Part shown: piece by piece, positions 25,388 to 34,385 of the stretch | How the letters are laid out: the number at the start of each line of letters is the position of its first letter | Numbering within the stretch: position 1 is the stretch's first letter | Assembly (NCBI RefSeq): GCF_051175565.1 | Contig: NZ_CP195105.1 | Coordinates: forward strand, 930,001 to 994,000 | Length of the DNA stretch: 64,000 nucleotides | Direction: 5' to 3' | Source: Daejeonia sp002484105 | Lineage (GTDB): Bacteria > Bacteroidota > Bacteroidia > Flavobacteriales > Weeksellaceae | Made by a program: the position numbers and the translations under genes | The notes under the pieces: model-generated | The model's input: the letters and a program-made list of their open reading frames with translations, nothing else | Told to the model about the DNA's origin: nothing | The model's database searches: none

Positions 25388-26374
25388 TCACAAAAGATTG
25401 TTTTTTGTACAGATTTTGTGAACAATTTCTTCCGTTTCGTCGGAGAAATCTGCCGGGACGACCTTGTCAGAAGCCAGCCAGGAGGTCAGCTTTTGCAGGA
25501 AATCGGTTTCGCGCCAGATGACGGGAACTCCCATTTCTTCCAGTGCCAGAGCATTGCACTGCTGTTCGTACTGGTTCTTCATCGGTACGCACAATAGTTT
25601 CTTTTTCAGGAAAAGCGCTTCAGCGGGACCTTCAAATCCACCACCGGTGAGCAGTCCGCGACAGTTTTCAAGGGCTTTCAGATAGGCGGTATTTTCTATC
25701 GGTGTTATTTTGGTTTTGCCTTTTGTATAAGGCGTTTTGCTGTGTTTTGAGAATATTTCAAAAGGAATGGAGGGGAAGATTGAGGTAAGGTTCAGAATAA
25801 AAGCATCTGAGTAGGCGGGAAGGTAGATCACGTAATATCCGAGGTCTTTGGGTTTCAGTTGGCGCACTTCGGTGCGGATCACCGGGGTATGGATGCCATC
25901 ATCATACTTACGGAAGTGGAACGACACATAATCTGTTGCCGGGGCATAATGATTCATAATGAATTTCCCCCAGTGGAAACCTTTCAACTGAGGAGTTTTG
26001 GGTGAAAGATATGCCGACTGATGGCTCAGGCCGGTACTGCGGATGTGCTTCATTCTGCAGGCCCAGGCGGCGACGGGCTCGAAGTCGTTGATCACCAGGT
26101 CGTAGTCTTCTACCGGAAGATTGCGGCAGTCCCGCAGAAATTCCTGCAGACCCGCCTGCTGCCATGTTTTGCGGAAATCAATGCCTCCCTGTTCGCCAAA
26201 GACGAAGCCAAAACCCCGGAACCGGTAGCGGATGTACTGTCCCGGTGCTACTTCGGCCTGTGTGCCGCTGAGCAGGAGATCTACCTCTCCATAGCGTTCC
26301 AGATGCGGAATAATCTCTCTGGCACGGCTTACATGCCCATTGCCTGTGCCCTGTATGGCATAGAGTATTTTCAT
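25388..26374 (-). CDS. GT-B glycosyltransferase family protein (MurG-like fold)
   Basis: 328 residues. N-terminal G-T-G-N-G-H-V-S-R-A-R-E-I and C-terminal L-T-G-G-G-F-E-G-P-A-E-A-L plus Q-Y-E-Q-Q-C-N-A match the two nucleotide-sugar loops of the glycosyltransferase-28 family (MurG, MGDG synthase). No signal peptide or membrane helix is present, so it acts in the cytoplasm or on the inner membrane face. The sugar and acceptor are unknown; many Bacteroidota carry one such gene with no assigned role. It converges on the XRE gene with an 11-bp gap. Confidence 0.8.
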   Translation of the reverse strand: MKILYAIQGTGNGHVSRAREIIPHLERYGEVDLLLSGTQAEVAPGQYIRYRFRGFGFVFGEQGGIDFRKTWQQAGLQEFLRDCRNLPVEDYDLVINDFEPVAAWACRMKHIRSTGLSHQSAYLSPKTPQLKGFHWGKFIMNHYAPATDYVSFHFRKYDDGIHTPVIRTEVRQLKPKDLGYYVIYLPAYSDAFILNLTSIFPSIPFEIFSKHSKTPYTKGKTKITPIENTAYLKALENCRGLLTGGGFEGPAEALFLKKKLLCVPMKNQYEQQCNALALEEMGVPVIWRETDFLQKLTSWLASDKVVPADFSDETEEIVHKICTKNNLL

Positions 26375-26522
26375 ATTCCGAAAATAGGCATTACTCGTCT
26401 GCCGAAAATGGTTGTTGATGTTATTTAATGTTTAAGAAATGGTTAACTGAAAATCTCTTTTGTGGTAGGATGTTTCCGGTTTTTCTTCGTTCCTGTAAAG
26501 GGAGCAATCGTAGCGGCTGACA

Positions 26523-26551
26523 CAAAAAGCCACCCGTAGAAACAGGCGGCT
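26523..26551 (-). terminator. Terminator of the heme operon
   Basis: Minus-strand stem AGCCGCC/GGTGGCT (26551-26545 with 26534-26528, one G-U pair) is followed by five T. It closes the leftward operon after hmuS. Confidence 0.7.
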
Positions 26552-26588
26552 CACTAAATCTGATATGAAATTGAAAACTAAAAGGTCC

Positions 26589-27617
26589 TTAGTTTTGGAG
26601 GTCTTTTACAAGGTCTCTCCATTCCAGAAGCTCCGGATTTCCGGGCTTTCTTTTGCCGAAAAACTGCACGATGAAGTCGCCTTCACTGTTAAAGACTTCT
26701 ACAGAAGTAACATCGCCGTCTTCGGTAGGTTTTCTGACGATCCAGGTTTCGGCAATCGGCAGGGTATCCAGATGCAGGTTGAAGTCGGGATCTATCACAT
26801 TGAACCAGTGCTGGTGCCATAGGGTGTTTTTCACCAGGCCGGTGTGGATCTGGATGATGCCCCGGTTGCCGACAAAGACCATGATGGGGGTTTGTTTTCG
26901 GGCAGCGTCTTCCAGCAGGTTGACGACCCGTGCATTGTCAATTTTTACAGCATAGCCTTCCGGAGCGAGGCGCAGCGCCTGTGTCCGGCTGACACCGTAT
27001 TTTCTTGTGATACCAAAGAAGTCATGGGTGTCTTTCAGGTCTTTCCATGCCTGTCGGAATCCTTCTACGTCTATTTCGCTGTCGGGTTTTTCCGAAGGTT
27101 TTGGAGCGGGGGCTGCAATTTCCAGAAGGGGAGACTGCTCCTCAGCTTTATATTTTTCGGTAAGCTCGTGAAAGGCTGCTGCATTGCTGTCCTTTGTCAG
27201 ATATATTTTGTGCAGGGCAAGGCCGTCTTTTCCGAAAAACTGAAAACTTTTTTTGTCGCCATCCACTACTGCGAATGCATACTTCCAGGAACTGAGGAAG
27301 ATCCTCAGGTCGATATCTGCTCCTACAAACAGCTGTGCATGCGGATTGCTGAAATCGGGATTCTGGTAGATGCCTTTGCGTTCGTGTACACATTCTTCGT
27401 TGCGGGTAAGCGCCATTACTTTGCCCAGTTTTTCTACTTCCTGGAGCAGGGCTGCAAAGTCCGGTTTCAGAACAGTGACGCCTTCGCCAACACTGGTGGC
27501 AAGGAGTTCTGCCTCGCTCACACCGAGCTCATTTGCGGCATTGCGGATTCTTAATCCTGGGTTCTGCCCTTTCAGAGCAGCCCATTTTTCTTTTAAGTTA
27601 CTGGTAGCTGTAGCCAT
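26589..27617 (-). CDS. hmuS: Hemin-degrading factor (HemS/HmuS family)
   Basis: 342 residues made of two similar halves of about 165 (N-terminal and C-terminal repeats both contain V-x-L-x-P-x-F-A-A-L / V-K-I-D-N and a D-L-R-I-F/N-L-H-L-D block), the tandem layout of HemS, ChuS and HmuS. The cytoplasmic protein binds heme and, in several families, cleaves it to release iron. It is the last gene of the operon, 9 bp after the methyltransferase gene. Confidence 0.9.
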   Translation of the reverse strand: MATATSNLKEKWAALKGQNPGLRIRNAANELGVSEAELLATSVGEGVTVLKPDFAALLQEVEKLGKVMALTRNEECVHERKGIYQNPDFSNPHAQLFVGADIDLRIFLSSWKYAFAVVDGDKKSFQFFGKDGLALHKIYLTKDSNAAAFHELTEKYKAEEQSPLLEIAAPAPKPSEKPDSEIDVEGFRQAWKDLKDTHDFFGITRKYGVSRTQALRLAPEGYAVKIDNARVVNLLEDAARKQTPIMVFVGNRGIIQIHTGLVKNTLWHQHWFNVIDPDFNLHLDTLPIAETWIVRKPTEDGDVTSVEVFNSEGDFIVQFFGKRKPGNPELLEWRDLVKDLQN

Positions 27618-27626
27618 ACGTTGTTT

Positions 27627-28280
27627 TTATTTTTTTGCGTTTAAAATTATGTACGTTCGGGTCACCGGATCTCCGGTTTTGCTGAGGGTATGTTCGGTGC
27701 GTTCCTGCCGCACGATACTTCGGAAATTGGCATATCCGCACATCTCTTCAAGTTCTTCCGTCTCCATATTCCGGAAGCCAAATGCTGTGAAGGGTACGCG
27801 CTCCATCGACTGCGGAGTGATAAAACAGAGCGTAAGCAATCCGCCATCGTTAAGGATTCTGTACATCTGATGCAGGAATTCCTGTGGCTGTTTCCAGAAA
27901 TAAACGGTGTTTACGGACAGGAGCCGCTCAAATGCATTTTCCTCAAACGGGAGTTCTTCACCATCGTAGACGAGGAAATCGGCCTTACCTCTGGCATAGA
28001 GATCCTGATTGCGGTGTTTGGCATCCAGGCTCATGGTCTGCGATATTTCGAGACCTGTGTAGTGCAGATTTTCGCTGTAGCTGAAGATCTCCCCCAGATG
28101 GGCACCGTTGCCGTGGCCTATTTCCAGGATACGGCATCCGGAGGTCAGCATCATGGCATCAATACTGCGTCGGATCATGTCTCCGTTGGAGCGGTACATC
28201 TGTCCGGCAATTTCTATTCCTGCTTCTCCTGTAGGGCAGGCGAGCTGTTGGGCTAATATTTTCAGTTCCGGGATATTCAT
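27627..28280 (-). CDS. Class I SAM-dependent methyltransferase in the heme operon
   Basis: About 217 residues. Motif I is I-L-E-I-G-H-G-N-G-A-H-L (48-60), motif II F-L-V-Y-D-G-E-E-L-P-F (about 105-115), and motif III F-L-H-Q-M-Y-R-I-L-N-D-G-G: a UbiE/COQ5-like Rossmann methyltransferase (Methyltransf_11). The start is the ATG at 28280, one base after the hmuV stop, so it is transcribed and probably translated with the heme genes. Substrate unknown. It could modify a heme product or porphyrin, or act on something unrelated. Confidence 0.85.
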   Translation of the reverse strand: MNIPELKILAQQLACPTGEAGIEIAGQMYRSNGDMIRRSIDAMMLTSGCRILEIGHGNGAHLGEIFSYSENLHYTGLEISQTMSLDAKHRNQDLYARGKADFLVYDGEELPFEENAFERLLSVNTVYFWKQPQEFLHQMYRILNDGGLLTLCFITPQSMERVPFTAFGFRNMETEELEEMCGYANFRSIVRQERTEHTLSKTGDPVTRTYIILNAKK

Positions 28281-28281
28281 C

Positions 28282-29058
28282 TTAACCAAAAAGTATTAAA
28301 GGTTCGTGGCTGACGGGATTTTTGCATACGGTGCACGGAAATCCATAGACGTCAGCAATTGTTCGCGGGCAGAAGACCTCTTCCGGCTTCCCGGACGACA
28401 CCATTTTTCCGCGGTTCATCAGCAGTATTCTGTCGGCAAATTTTGCTGCAAGATTCAGGTCGTGAAGTACCACGATTATCATATTCCCCTTGCGGGCAAA
28501 AGCCTGCATCCACTTCATGGTCTGGTACTGGTGCCGCACATCGAGATTGTTGAGGGGCTCGTCAAGAAAGAGGATTTTCTCTTCGGTATCGTTTTCCAGT
28601 TGTACAAAGGCTCTTGCGAGATGCACGCGCTGTTTTTCCCCACCCGAAAGCGTATTGTAGTCGCGCTCCGCCATCCGTAGTATATCGGCATCTGTCATGG
28701 CCTGTTCCACCGTTTCATGGTCTTTTGCAGACGGATGGGCATCAAAATAAGGATAGCGCCCCATCATCACCACATCCTTCACCAGCAGCGGAAGATCGTT
28801 GGCATAATATTGTGAAAATTTTGCCTTGTGCACCGCCAGATCCTGTATTCCCCATTCGGAGAGCAGTTTGCCCTTGAGCGTAATTTTTTTGCGTTCCGGA
28901 ATATGGATTTCATTGGCGAGCAGGCTCAGCAGGCTTGATTTGCCGGCACCATTGGGGCCAACTACCGCGAGCATTTCGCCTTTGCTGGCTTCCAGACTGA
29001 TATTGCTGAGAATACCCGTCTGGTTCAGGCGGAGATGGATATCATTCACCTTCATCAT
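28282..29058 (-). CDS. hmuV: Heme ABC transporter ATPase
   Basis: 258 residues, single ABC domain: Walker A G-P-N-G-A-G-K-S-S (35-43), Q-loop, signature L-S-G-G-E-K-Q-R (about 139-146), Walker B I-L-F-L-D-E-P-L-N-N-L-D, switch His in V-V-L-H-D-L-N-L. This belongs to the FepC/BtuD/HmuV group. It powers heme import through HmuU, with which it overlaps by 4 bp. Two ATGs open the frame (29058, 29055); the overlap fits 29058. Confidence 0.92.
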   Translation of the reverse strand: MMKVNDIHLRLNQTGILSNISLEASKGEMLAVVGPNGAGKSSLLSLLANEIHIPERKKITLKGKLLSEWGIQDLAVHKAKFSQYYANDLPLLVKDVVMMGRYPYFDAHPSAKDHETVEQAMTDADILRMAERDYNTLSGGEKQRVHLARAFVQLENDTEEKILFLDEPLNNLDVRHQYQTMKWMQAFARKGNMIIVVLHDLNLAAKFADRILLMNRGKMVSSGKPEEVFCPRTIADVYGFPCTVCKNPVSHEPLILFG

Positions 29059-30095
29059 CGCAGTGTGTTTTTGTATTTGAGTAAAATGGCAATAAAGACC
29101 GGTCCACCCATAAGTGCTGTCAGGATACCGATCGGAAGTTCGGACGGTGCCAGCAAAGTGCGGCAGAATGTATCTGCAAGCACCAGCAGTATGCCACCTG
29201 ACAATGCCGAGAGCGGCAGGATATACTGATAATCGGATTTGAAGAGGAATCTCAGAATATAGGGTACAATGAGGCCAACAAAGCCAATCGTCCCGGAGAA
29301 TGCCACGCAGCTGCCGATCATCAGGGCGGTAAAAAAGACTATTTTTTTCTTAATCTCCTCGACATCAATCCCCAGATGCTGTGCGTCTTTCTCGCCCAGC
29401 ATAATAGCGTTGAGGGTTTTTCCCTTACCGATAAGGAAGACATAGCTGAGTGCCAGAACGGTGGCAAGGATGATGTTCTTCGTCCATGTAGCGCCTGCAA
29501 GGCTGCCGAGATTCCAGAAAGTAAGGTCGCGCAGCTGATCGTCTTGGGCAAGATAAATGAGGAAGCCCGTAATGGCAAAGCCTACAGAGGTAATGGCCAC
29601 CCCGGAAAGCAGCATCATGACGACATTGGTTTTCCCGTTTCCGGTAGCGATTCTGTAGACGAGCATCATGGCAAACAGTGCTCCTGCAAAAGCAGAAATG
29701 CTGACCAGTGATTGACGGACCAGCTCCGGAAGAAAGCTACTGAACAGATTTCCCAGCACAATAGCAAAAGAGGCGAGCAGGGTAGCCCCGGAATTGAGCC
29801 CGATAAGGTCGCCGGTAGCCAGCGGATTGCGGAACATACCCTGCAGCAGAGTTCCCGAAACCGCCAGCATACTGCCTGTCAGTACTCCCATAATGACTCT
29901 TGCCGTACGGACATCCCATGCGATATACCGCTCGCCCGGTGCAATGGTTGTATCTCCGGAAATCATTTTCCATAGGGTGGTATAGGCATTTCCTGATGCA
30001 AAGCGGTAATACCCCGTCCCGACGGAAAACACGACCACGCCCAGCAAAAGCACGAGGAATGCAGCAAGATAATAAGTGAGACAGAATCTTTTCAC
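29055..30095 (-). CDS. hmuU: Heme ABC transporter permease (FecCD family)
   Basis: 346 residues with about ten membrane segments and the family blocks R-x-P-R-V equivalent (R-T-A-R-V-I-M-G-V-L-T-G near 63-74), G-x-x-x-Q-x-x-x-x-N-P-L-A (L-L-Q-G-M-F-R-N-P-L-A-T-G-D) and G-F-V-G-L-I-V-P. The start codon is GTG (30095). It forms the inner-membrane channel with HmuV. Confidence 0.9.
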   Translation of the reverse strand: MKRFCLTYYLAAFLVLLLGVVVFSVGTGYYRFASGNAYTTLWKMISGDTTIAPGERYIAWDVRTARVIMGVLTGSMLAVSGTLLQGMFRNPLATGDLIGLNSGATLLASFAIVLGNLFSSFLPELVRQSLVSISAFAGALFAMMLVYRIATGNGKTNVVMMLLSGVAITSVGFAITGFLIYLAQDDQLRDLTFWNLGSLAGATWTKNIILATVLALSYVFLIGKGKTLNAIMLGEKDAQHLGIDVEEIKKKIVFFTALMIGSCVAFSGTIGFVGLIVPYILRFLFKSDYQYILPLSALSGGILLVLADTFCRTLLAPSELPIGILTALMGGPVFIAILLKYKNTLR

Positions 30096-30116
30096 GGGAA
30101 GTAATGTTTTGTTTTT

Positions 30117-31001
30117 TTAGTGAGGGCTTTCGGTAAGGAGAGCGTTGAGGGTGAGTGCTGCCTGTCCGAGCCTTGGCCCGAATGAAGACATCAGTCCACC
30201 GTCCATCGCTACAATTCGTTTTTCTTTTCCGGCTGTTGTTTCGGCAACTCCGGGAGTTTTCAGCACACCGTCAATACCACCTGCACTTTGCAGTCCGCTG
30301 CTGAAAAACAAAAGGACATCCGGATTGGATTTTACCAGTGCTTCGGGGGTAAGTGGTTTGAAGTCATCAAAGTCGTTTACTGCATTTTCTCCTCCTGCAA
30401 TGCCAATCAGTGCCGCCATCGGAGTCTCTTTCCCGGCCACCATCAGGTTGTTGCCGCGTGCGTAGATGAAGAGGACTTTTGGTTTTCTGGCTATAGGTTT
30501 CAGCTGTGCAAGGTCGGCATCTATCTTTTCATCCAGTTTCCGGTAATCCTGAGAACCGAGGATTTCGGCGACTTGCCTGATGAGTTTTTTGGTTCCCTGT
30601 ACGGAGTATTCCTGCTCCAGCAGGTCGAGTTTGGTTCCTGAGGCTTCAAGTTTTTTGAGCAGTTCGGGATTCATATCTTTTTTATTGGCCAGGATCAGTG
30701 ACGGATGGAGTGCCATAACAGGCTCAATGGCCATCGAACGAACGTGCCCCAGTTCGGTTGCTGTGGTTTTCAGAGATTCGGGGTAGGTACTGGTAACATC
30801 TGTACCGACTATTTCGCTTTGGTATCCCAATGCACTGATGATTTCTGTAATGCCACCGCTCAGAGAGACTATTTGCTGTTTTTCTGCCGGGGTTGCCGTT
30901 TCGGTGTTGTTCTGTTTCGGTGCTGTTTCGGTTTTTTCCTGCTTGCAGGAGAAGCTTGCCATAAGCAAGGCCGTAAGCAATGTTATTCTGATTGTTTTCA
31001 T
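30117..31001 (-). CDS. hmuT: Heme ABC transporter substrate-binding protein
   Basis: 294 residues with a lipoprotein signal (lipobox A-S-F-S-C near residue 19), then a PeriplasmicBP-2 (BtuF/HmuT) fold: G-G-I-T-E-I-I-S-A-L-G (start of the first lobe), the long spacer helix, and L-T-P-E-A-L-V-K-S-N-P-D in the second lobe. I chose the ATG at 31001; a longer frame adds 29 residues of an unrelated stretch. It delivers heme to HmuUV in the periplasm. It is 37 bp after the HmuY-like gene. Confidence 0.9.
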   Translation of the reverse strand: MKTIRITLLTALLMASFSCKQEKTETAPKQNNTETATPAEKQQIVSLSGGITEIISALGYQSEIVGTDVTSTYPESLKTTATELGHVRSMAIEPVMALHPSLILANKKDMNPELLKKLEASGTKLDLLEQEYSVQGTKKLIRQVAEILGSQDYRKLDEKIDADLAQLKPIARKPKVLFIYARGNNLMVAGKETPMAALIGIAGGENAVNDFDDFKPLTPEALVKSNPDVLLFFSSGLQSAGGIDGVLKTPGVAETTAGKEKRIVAMDGGLMSSFGPRLGQAALTLNALLTESPH

Positions 31002-31038
31002 GAGATATTCGGGATTGATTTTGTTTAAAAAGAGAGGT

Positions 31039-32142
31039 TTAGAGAGGTTTGTACTCAAATTCGGGATAGCCTCGCAGTCCGGATACACTGGTCATACGAT
31101 TGAATTTCAGTTTGAAATACAGTCCGTCCGGATCTTTAAGAATGTAGAAACGGTCTCCATACAGTTCCAGTCCGTTTGTGCCTACAGGGTTTCTCCAGTT
31201 GCTTCCGATTGCGCGCTGATCATCGTACATGAATCTGGATTCGTCGACATCCTGAAGCGTAAACTTGTTATAGGCCTCCAAAGCACTTCCCGAGCTGACC
31301 TGAACTTCGTAGGCTGCGGCGCCCGACAGGATGTTGTTCACTACAAAATCCGAATAAATATAGGTGCCTGCTCCCTCAATTTCGTTGGTAAATACCGTGA
31401 AGCACAGATCCCATTTCTTCTTTTCCGGCTGGATGCTCACCACAGAATCGGTATCCAGACTGATAAAGGTAAAGTTATAGGATTTGTTTTTTTCTACTTT
31501 CAGCTCTTTATGGGTGTCGTCGTTCAGGTTGGCATATCGGATGATATAACTGTCGCCCTCACGTACTACCTGCACTTTTTTCCATCCGCGGGAAGCTCCG
31601 GCTGTTGCTACCGAGCCGACTTTGATTTCGTCGGGGTTGGGAAAGAGGTCATATCCCATATTGACAAGGTAGACCGGGTTGGCAGCGTCTTTTTCACTGA
31701 CTTCTGCAATGGCAGTATGCCCGGTAATCTGTCCCTGAACATTGTCAACATACTGCACATTCTCCGGATCAAAATTGGCCACAAGTACTTTTTTCTTCAG
31801 GCTGGTGACATCTTTGTTGCGTACGGCATCGATATCTTCGGCTCCTTCAATAATGCCGACGGCCATCATAATGCTGTTGTTGAGAATGACCTTAAACTGA
31901 TCTCCGCAATAGAACCCGAAATCCCACTTTGTACGGGTGGTCACCGTTTGCAGCGGCTGGCCATCGCTGTCTGTATCACTGAGGTCTATCCATACCTGGT
32001 GAGGCTCTGCCGGACCGCCGACGTTGGGCTCTACAATGGCGCCTTCTACAGGGGCAACGTATATGGGATCTTCGTTGTCACTGATACAAGACTGTAAAAA
32101 AACGTGAATAATAATACTGAATATCAGGGCTGTTTTCTTCAT
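31039..32142 (-). CDS. HmuY-family heme-binding lipoprotein
   Basis: 367 residues with a lipoprotein signal (lipobox L-Q-S-C-I near 19). The pattern K-W-D-F-G-F-Y (about 72-78) and K-K-W-D-L-C-F-T (about 246-253), with strands ending in Y-x-I-R-Y-A-N-L, matches the HmuY family; the final part closes with L-R-G-Y-P-E-F. HmuY of Porphyromonas (about 216 residues) is an outer-membrane lipoprotein that captures heme and passes it to HmuR; this one is longer. It lies 12 bp after the receptor gene, which supports that role. Confidence 0.85.
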   Translation of the reverse strand: MKKTALIFSIIIHVFLQSCISDNEDPIYVAPVEGAIVEPNVGGPAEPHQVWIDLSDTDSDGQPLQTVTTRTKWDFGFYCGDQFKVILNNSIMMAVGIIEGAEDIDAVRNKDVTSLKKKVLVANFDPENVQYVDNVQGQITGHTAIAEVSEKDAANPVYLVNMGYDLFPNPDEIKVGSVATAGASRGWKKVQVVREGDSYIIRYANLNDDTHKELKVEKNKSYNFTFISLDTDSVVSIQPEKKKWDLCFTVFTNEIEGAGTYIYSDFVVNNILSGAAAYEVQVSSGSALEAYNKFTLQDVDESRFMYDDQRAIGSNWRNPVGTNGLELYGDRFYILKDPDGLYFKLKFNRMTSVSGLRGYPEFEYKPL

Positions 32143-32154
32143 TTTAGGGTCAGT

Positions 32155-34281
32155 TTAAAAGTTATAGGAAAGTCTTGCGAAATAGCTTCTTCCATAAAAC
32201 AGGTTCTGCTGTGATGCTGCGGTATTGTGTGCGCCACCGGACTGTGCAGTGTTTTTGACATCCCGGACATCAAAGATATTTTTGATACCTGCCGACACTT
32301 CCAGATGCCTGTTAAAAAAAGGCTGCATAATGGTGAAGTTCATCATGCTGTAGTCTCCGACTTCGCCAAGTATATATTCTGACGGATCGGTGAGGTTGGT
32401 TTTAGCTTTTAGGGTATATATCTGGCTCTTGCCGGTATATTTATAATACAATGCAAAGAGGGTCTGCCAGTTCGGAATACTGTAGTTGATCCCTGCATTG
32501 GCTTCCAGATAAAACCGGAAATCGTCCGGCGATACAATGCCGTCTTCTTCCATTTTTTGTGAAATTCCGAGCAGGGAAGTTCCGGCATAGAGATAGAAAC
32601 TGTCTTTGCGAAGCGTAAAACTGGCACCATACATCTGAGATTTGTAGTCGTCAATATTCATATACTGGTATTGCAAAGGTGTACTGCTGACGAGAGCAAG
32701 ACTGATGCGGTGCTTCACGCGCAGGTACATTGCTGAAAGACTGATATTAAATTTCCAGTCTGCGGTACTTTCTGTGCGGTAATCGGAGAAAGCTCCTACA
32801 GAATATCCGGTTTCGGGTTTCAGATCCTGGTTTCCTCTGACGTCGTGGTTGGCATCCACAAAATAGGTGTATAGCTCGTCATACGAAGGAAATCGGTTGG
32901 CAGATCCTGCCACAAAACGGAGCTCCTCATGTTCCGAAGGGGCGTATTTTGCTGTAAGAGAGTAGTTGTACTGGCTTCGGAAACGGTCGCTTAATGCGAG
33001 TCTTGCACCTGGCCGGAGGGACAGTTTCCTGCTGATGTTCCATTCTGCAGAAAGGAAATGGGCATAGTTGAAAATAGTTTTCCGGATATTGTCTGTGCCG
33101 AAATCTCCTGCAAACGAGCTGGCAAAACCACTGGTGCGGTCAAGTTCATAACCCAGGCGGAAATCAAATTTATTACTGTTGAGGAAATTGCTGAACATCC
33201 CTCGGGAATAGAAAATGTCGGTATCGTAATATTTGTTTTTGGTTTCCCGGGACAGTTCTTTTCTGTTGGGAACGTCGTAGTTGTAATTCTGGTATTGACG
33301 TTCCTGTGTCTGATAAGAGAAATCTCCGATATAGTGAATATTCCCCAGGGGGGCCATAATATTGAACTGATGTATCCACCGTCTGGTGAAATAGTCGCGG
33401 TCTTTGGAGATGTATGTTCGCATACCACCATTGGATACCAGCGGTTCTACCAAAGGATCCCGGTAGTTGATTTCTTCGGAGAGCAGGCTGACTTTATAGA
33501 ACATCGTACTGCTGTTTTTGGAATAGCGTAGGAGGGCACCGGCATTGATCTGGTCTTTCGGCTGCCAGTCGTAGCCGCGCAGTCCGTCATTGCCTTCGGA
33601 GAAATAGCGGTATCCTTTTTTGGATCCCTGATATCCCTGGAAGTCGTTGTGATTGATGTCTACAGAGGCATACCAGTTTTTGTTCAGGTTGATGCCTGCA
33701 AACAGGTTCTGGATATGTCTGCCGTTTCCTTTTTTGTACCAGTCGTAACCGTTGCGGACGGTTTCTTCCTGCAGGGTAGCCGAACCCGCAACCTTTTTCG
33801 AAGAGCCTTTTTTCGTAATGATGTTGATAACGCCGGTTACAGCATTGTTTCCGTATTCTACCCCCATCGAGCCTTTGACGATTTCGATGCGTTCGATATT
33901 GTTGAGATTGATTTTGGTAAGGTCAATATTGTTGCCTGCGCCCTCATCAGAAACCACTGGGATATTATCAATGAGGATTTTGGTATAGTATCCGCTCAGG
34001 CCCATAATGTTGACGGTCGAATTTCCGGAACTCCGGTCGGGAATAATCTGGATGTTGAGGTTCTGGTTGAGGACATCAGCCACGGTAGTTGCGGCCATGT
34101 TTTTGATCTGCTGTGCATCAATAACCTCTACTTTATAAATGGATTTGTTGATGGACTGAGGGTTGTATTGTCCGGTAATCACGACTTCGTCAATCGACTT
34201 CTGTTTCAGGGAGTCTATGGTCTGTGCAGCAGCTGCAAGACTGAAAGTGAGCATGATGACGGAGAGTTTTGCCTTCTTCAC
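32155..34281 (-). CDS. hmuR: TonB-dependent heme receptor (HmuR-like)
   Basis: 708 residues: signal peptide (about 1-19, start codon GTG), plug domain (about 30-150; I-D-E-V-V-I-T-G-Q-Y-N-P, G-S-M-G-V-E-Y-G-N-N-A-V, G-V-I-N-I-I-T-K-K-G) and a 22-strand barrel ending in aromatic F (Y-F-A-R-L-S-Y-N-F). It transports its ligand across the outer membrane with TonB energy. The call as a heme receptor rests on operon context with HmuY, HmuTUV and HmuS. It is the first gene of the operon. Confidence 0.88.
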   Translation of the reverse strand: MKKAKLSVIMLTFSLAAAAQTIDSLKQKSIDEVVITGQYNPQSINKSIYKVEVIDAQQIKNMAATTVADVLNQNLNIQIIPDRSSGNSTVNIMGLSGYYTKILIDNIPVVSDEGAGNNIDLTKINLNNIERIEIVKGSMGVEYGNNAVTGVINIITKKGSSKKVAGSATLQEETVRNGYDWYKKGNGRHIQNLFAGINLNKNWYASVDINHNDFQGYQGSKKGYRYFSEGNDGLRGYDWQPKDQINAGALLRYSKNSSTMFYKVSLLSEEINYRDPLVEPLVSNGGMRTYISKDRDYFTRRWIHQFNIMAPLGNIHYIGDFSYQTQERQYQNYNYDVPNRKELSRETKNKYYDTDIFYSRGMFSNFLNSNKFDFRLGYELDRTSGFASSFAGDFGTDNIRKTIFNYAHFLSAEWNISRKLSLRPGARLALSDRFRSQYNYSLTAKYAPSEHEELRFVAGSANRFPSYDELYTYFVDANHDVRGNQDLKPETGYSVGAFSDYRTESTADWKFNISLSAMYLRVKHRISLALVSSTPLQYQYMNIDDYKSQMYGASFTLRKDSFYLYAGTSLLGISQKMEEDGIVSPDDFRFYLEANAGINYSIPNWQTLFALYYKYTGKSQIYTLKAKTNLTDPSEYILGEVGDYSMMNFTIMQPFFNRHLEVSAGIKNIFDVRDVKNTAQSGGAHNTAASQQNLFYGRSYFARLSYNF

Positions 34282-34298
34282 AAGAGTTGATTTTTTGG

Positions 34299-34346
34299 CA
34301 AATATATTATTTATTTAGAATAATTAAAAATAAATTTATAGCTTTG
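34299..34346. promoter_or_regulatory. Divergent heme promoters around a shared palindrome (candidate Fur/heme operator)
   Basis: Minus-strand -7 box TATATTTG at 34306-34299 (for the receptor operon). Plus-strand -7 box TAGCTTTG at 34339-34346 (for the T9SS-exported HmuY). Between them the palindrome TTTATTT-N11-AAATAAA spans 34310-34334, centred at 34322, half-way between the two -7 boxes. One bound dimer would cover both -33 to -7 regions. The TTTATTT half sites resemble the AT-rich half sites of Fur boxes, but no consensus for this clade was tested. Confidence 0.6.
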
Positions 34347-34385
34347 CCGCAGTTGAATATCAAACCCTTTTAAATAAAAAATAAT

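Noticed and set aside
30838..32097. A 419-codon plus-strand frame opposite the heme operon
   Set aside because: Shadow of hmuT and the HmuY-like gene; the operon on the other strand is fully supported.
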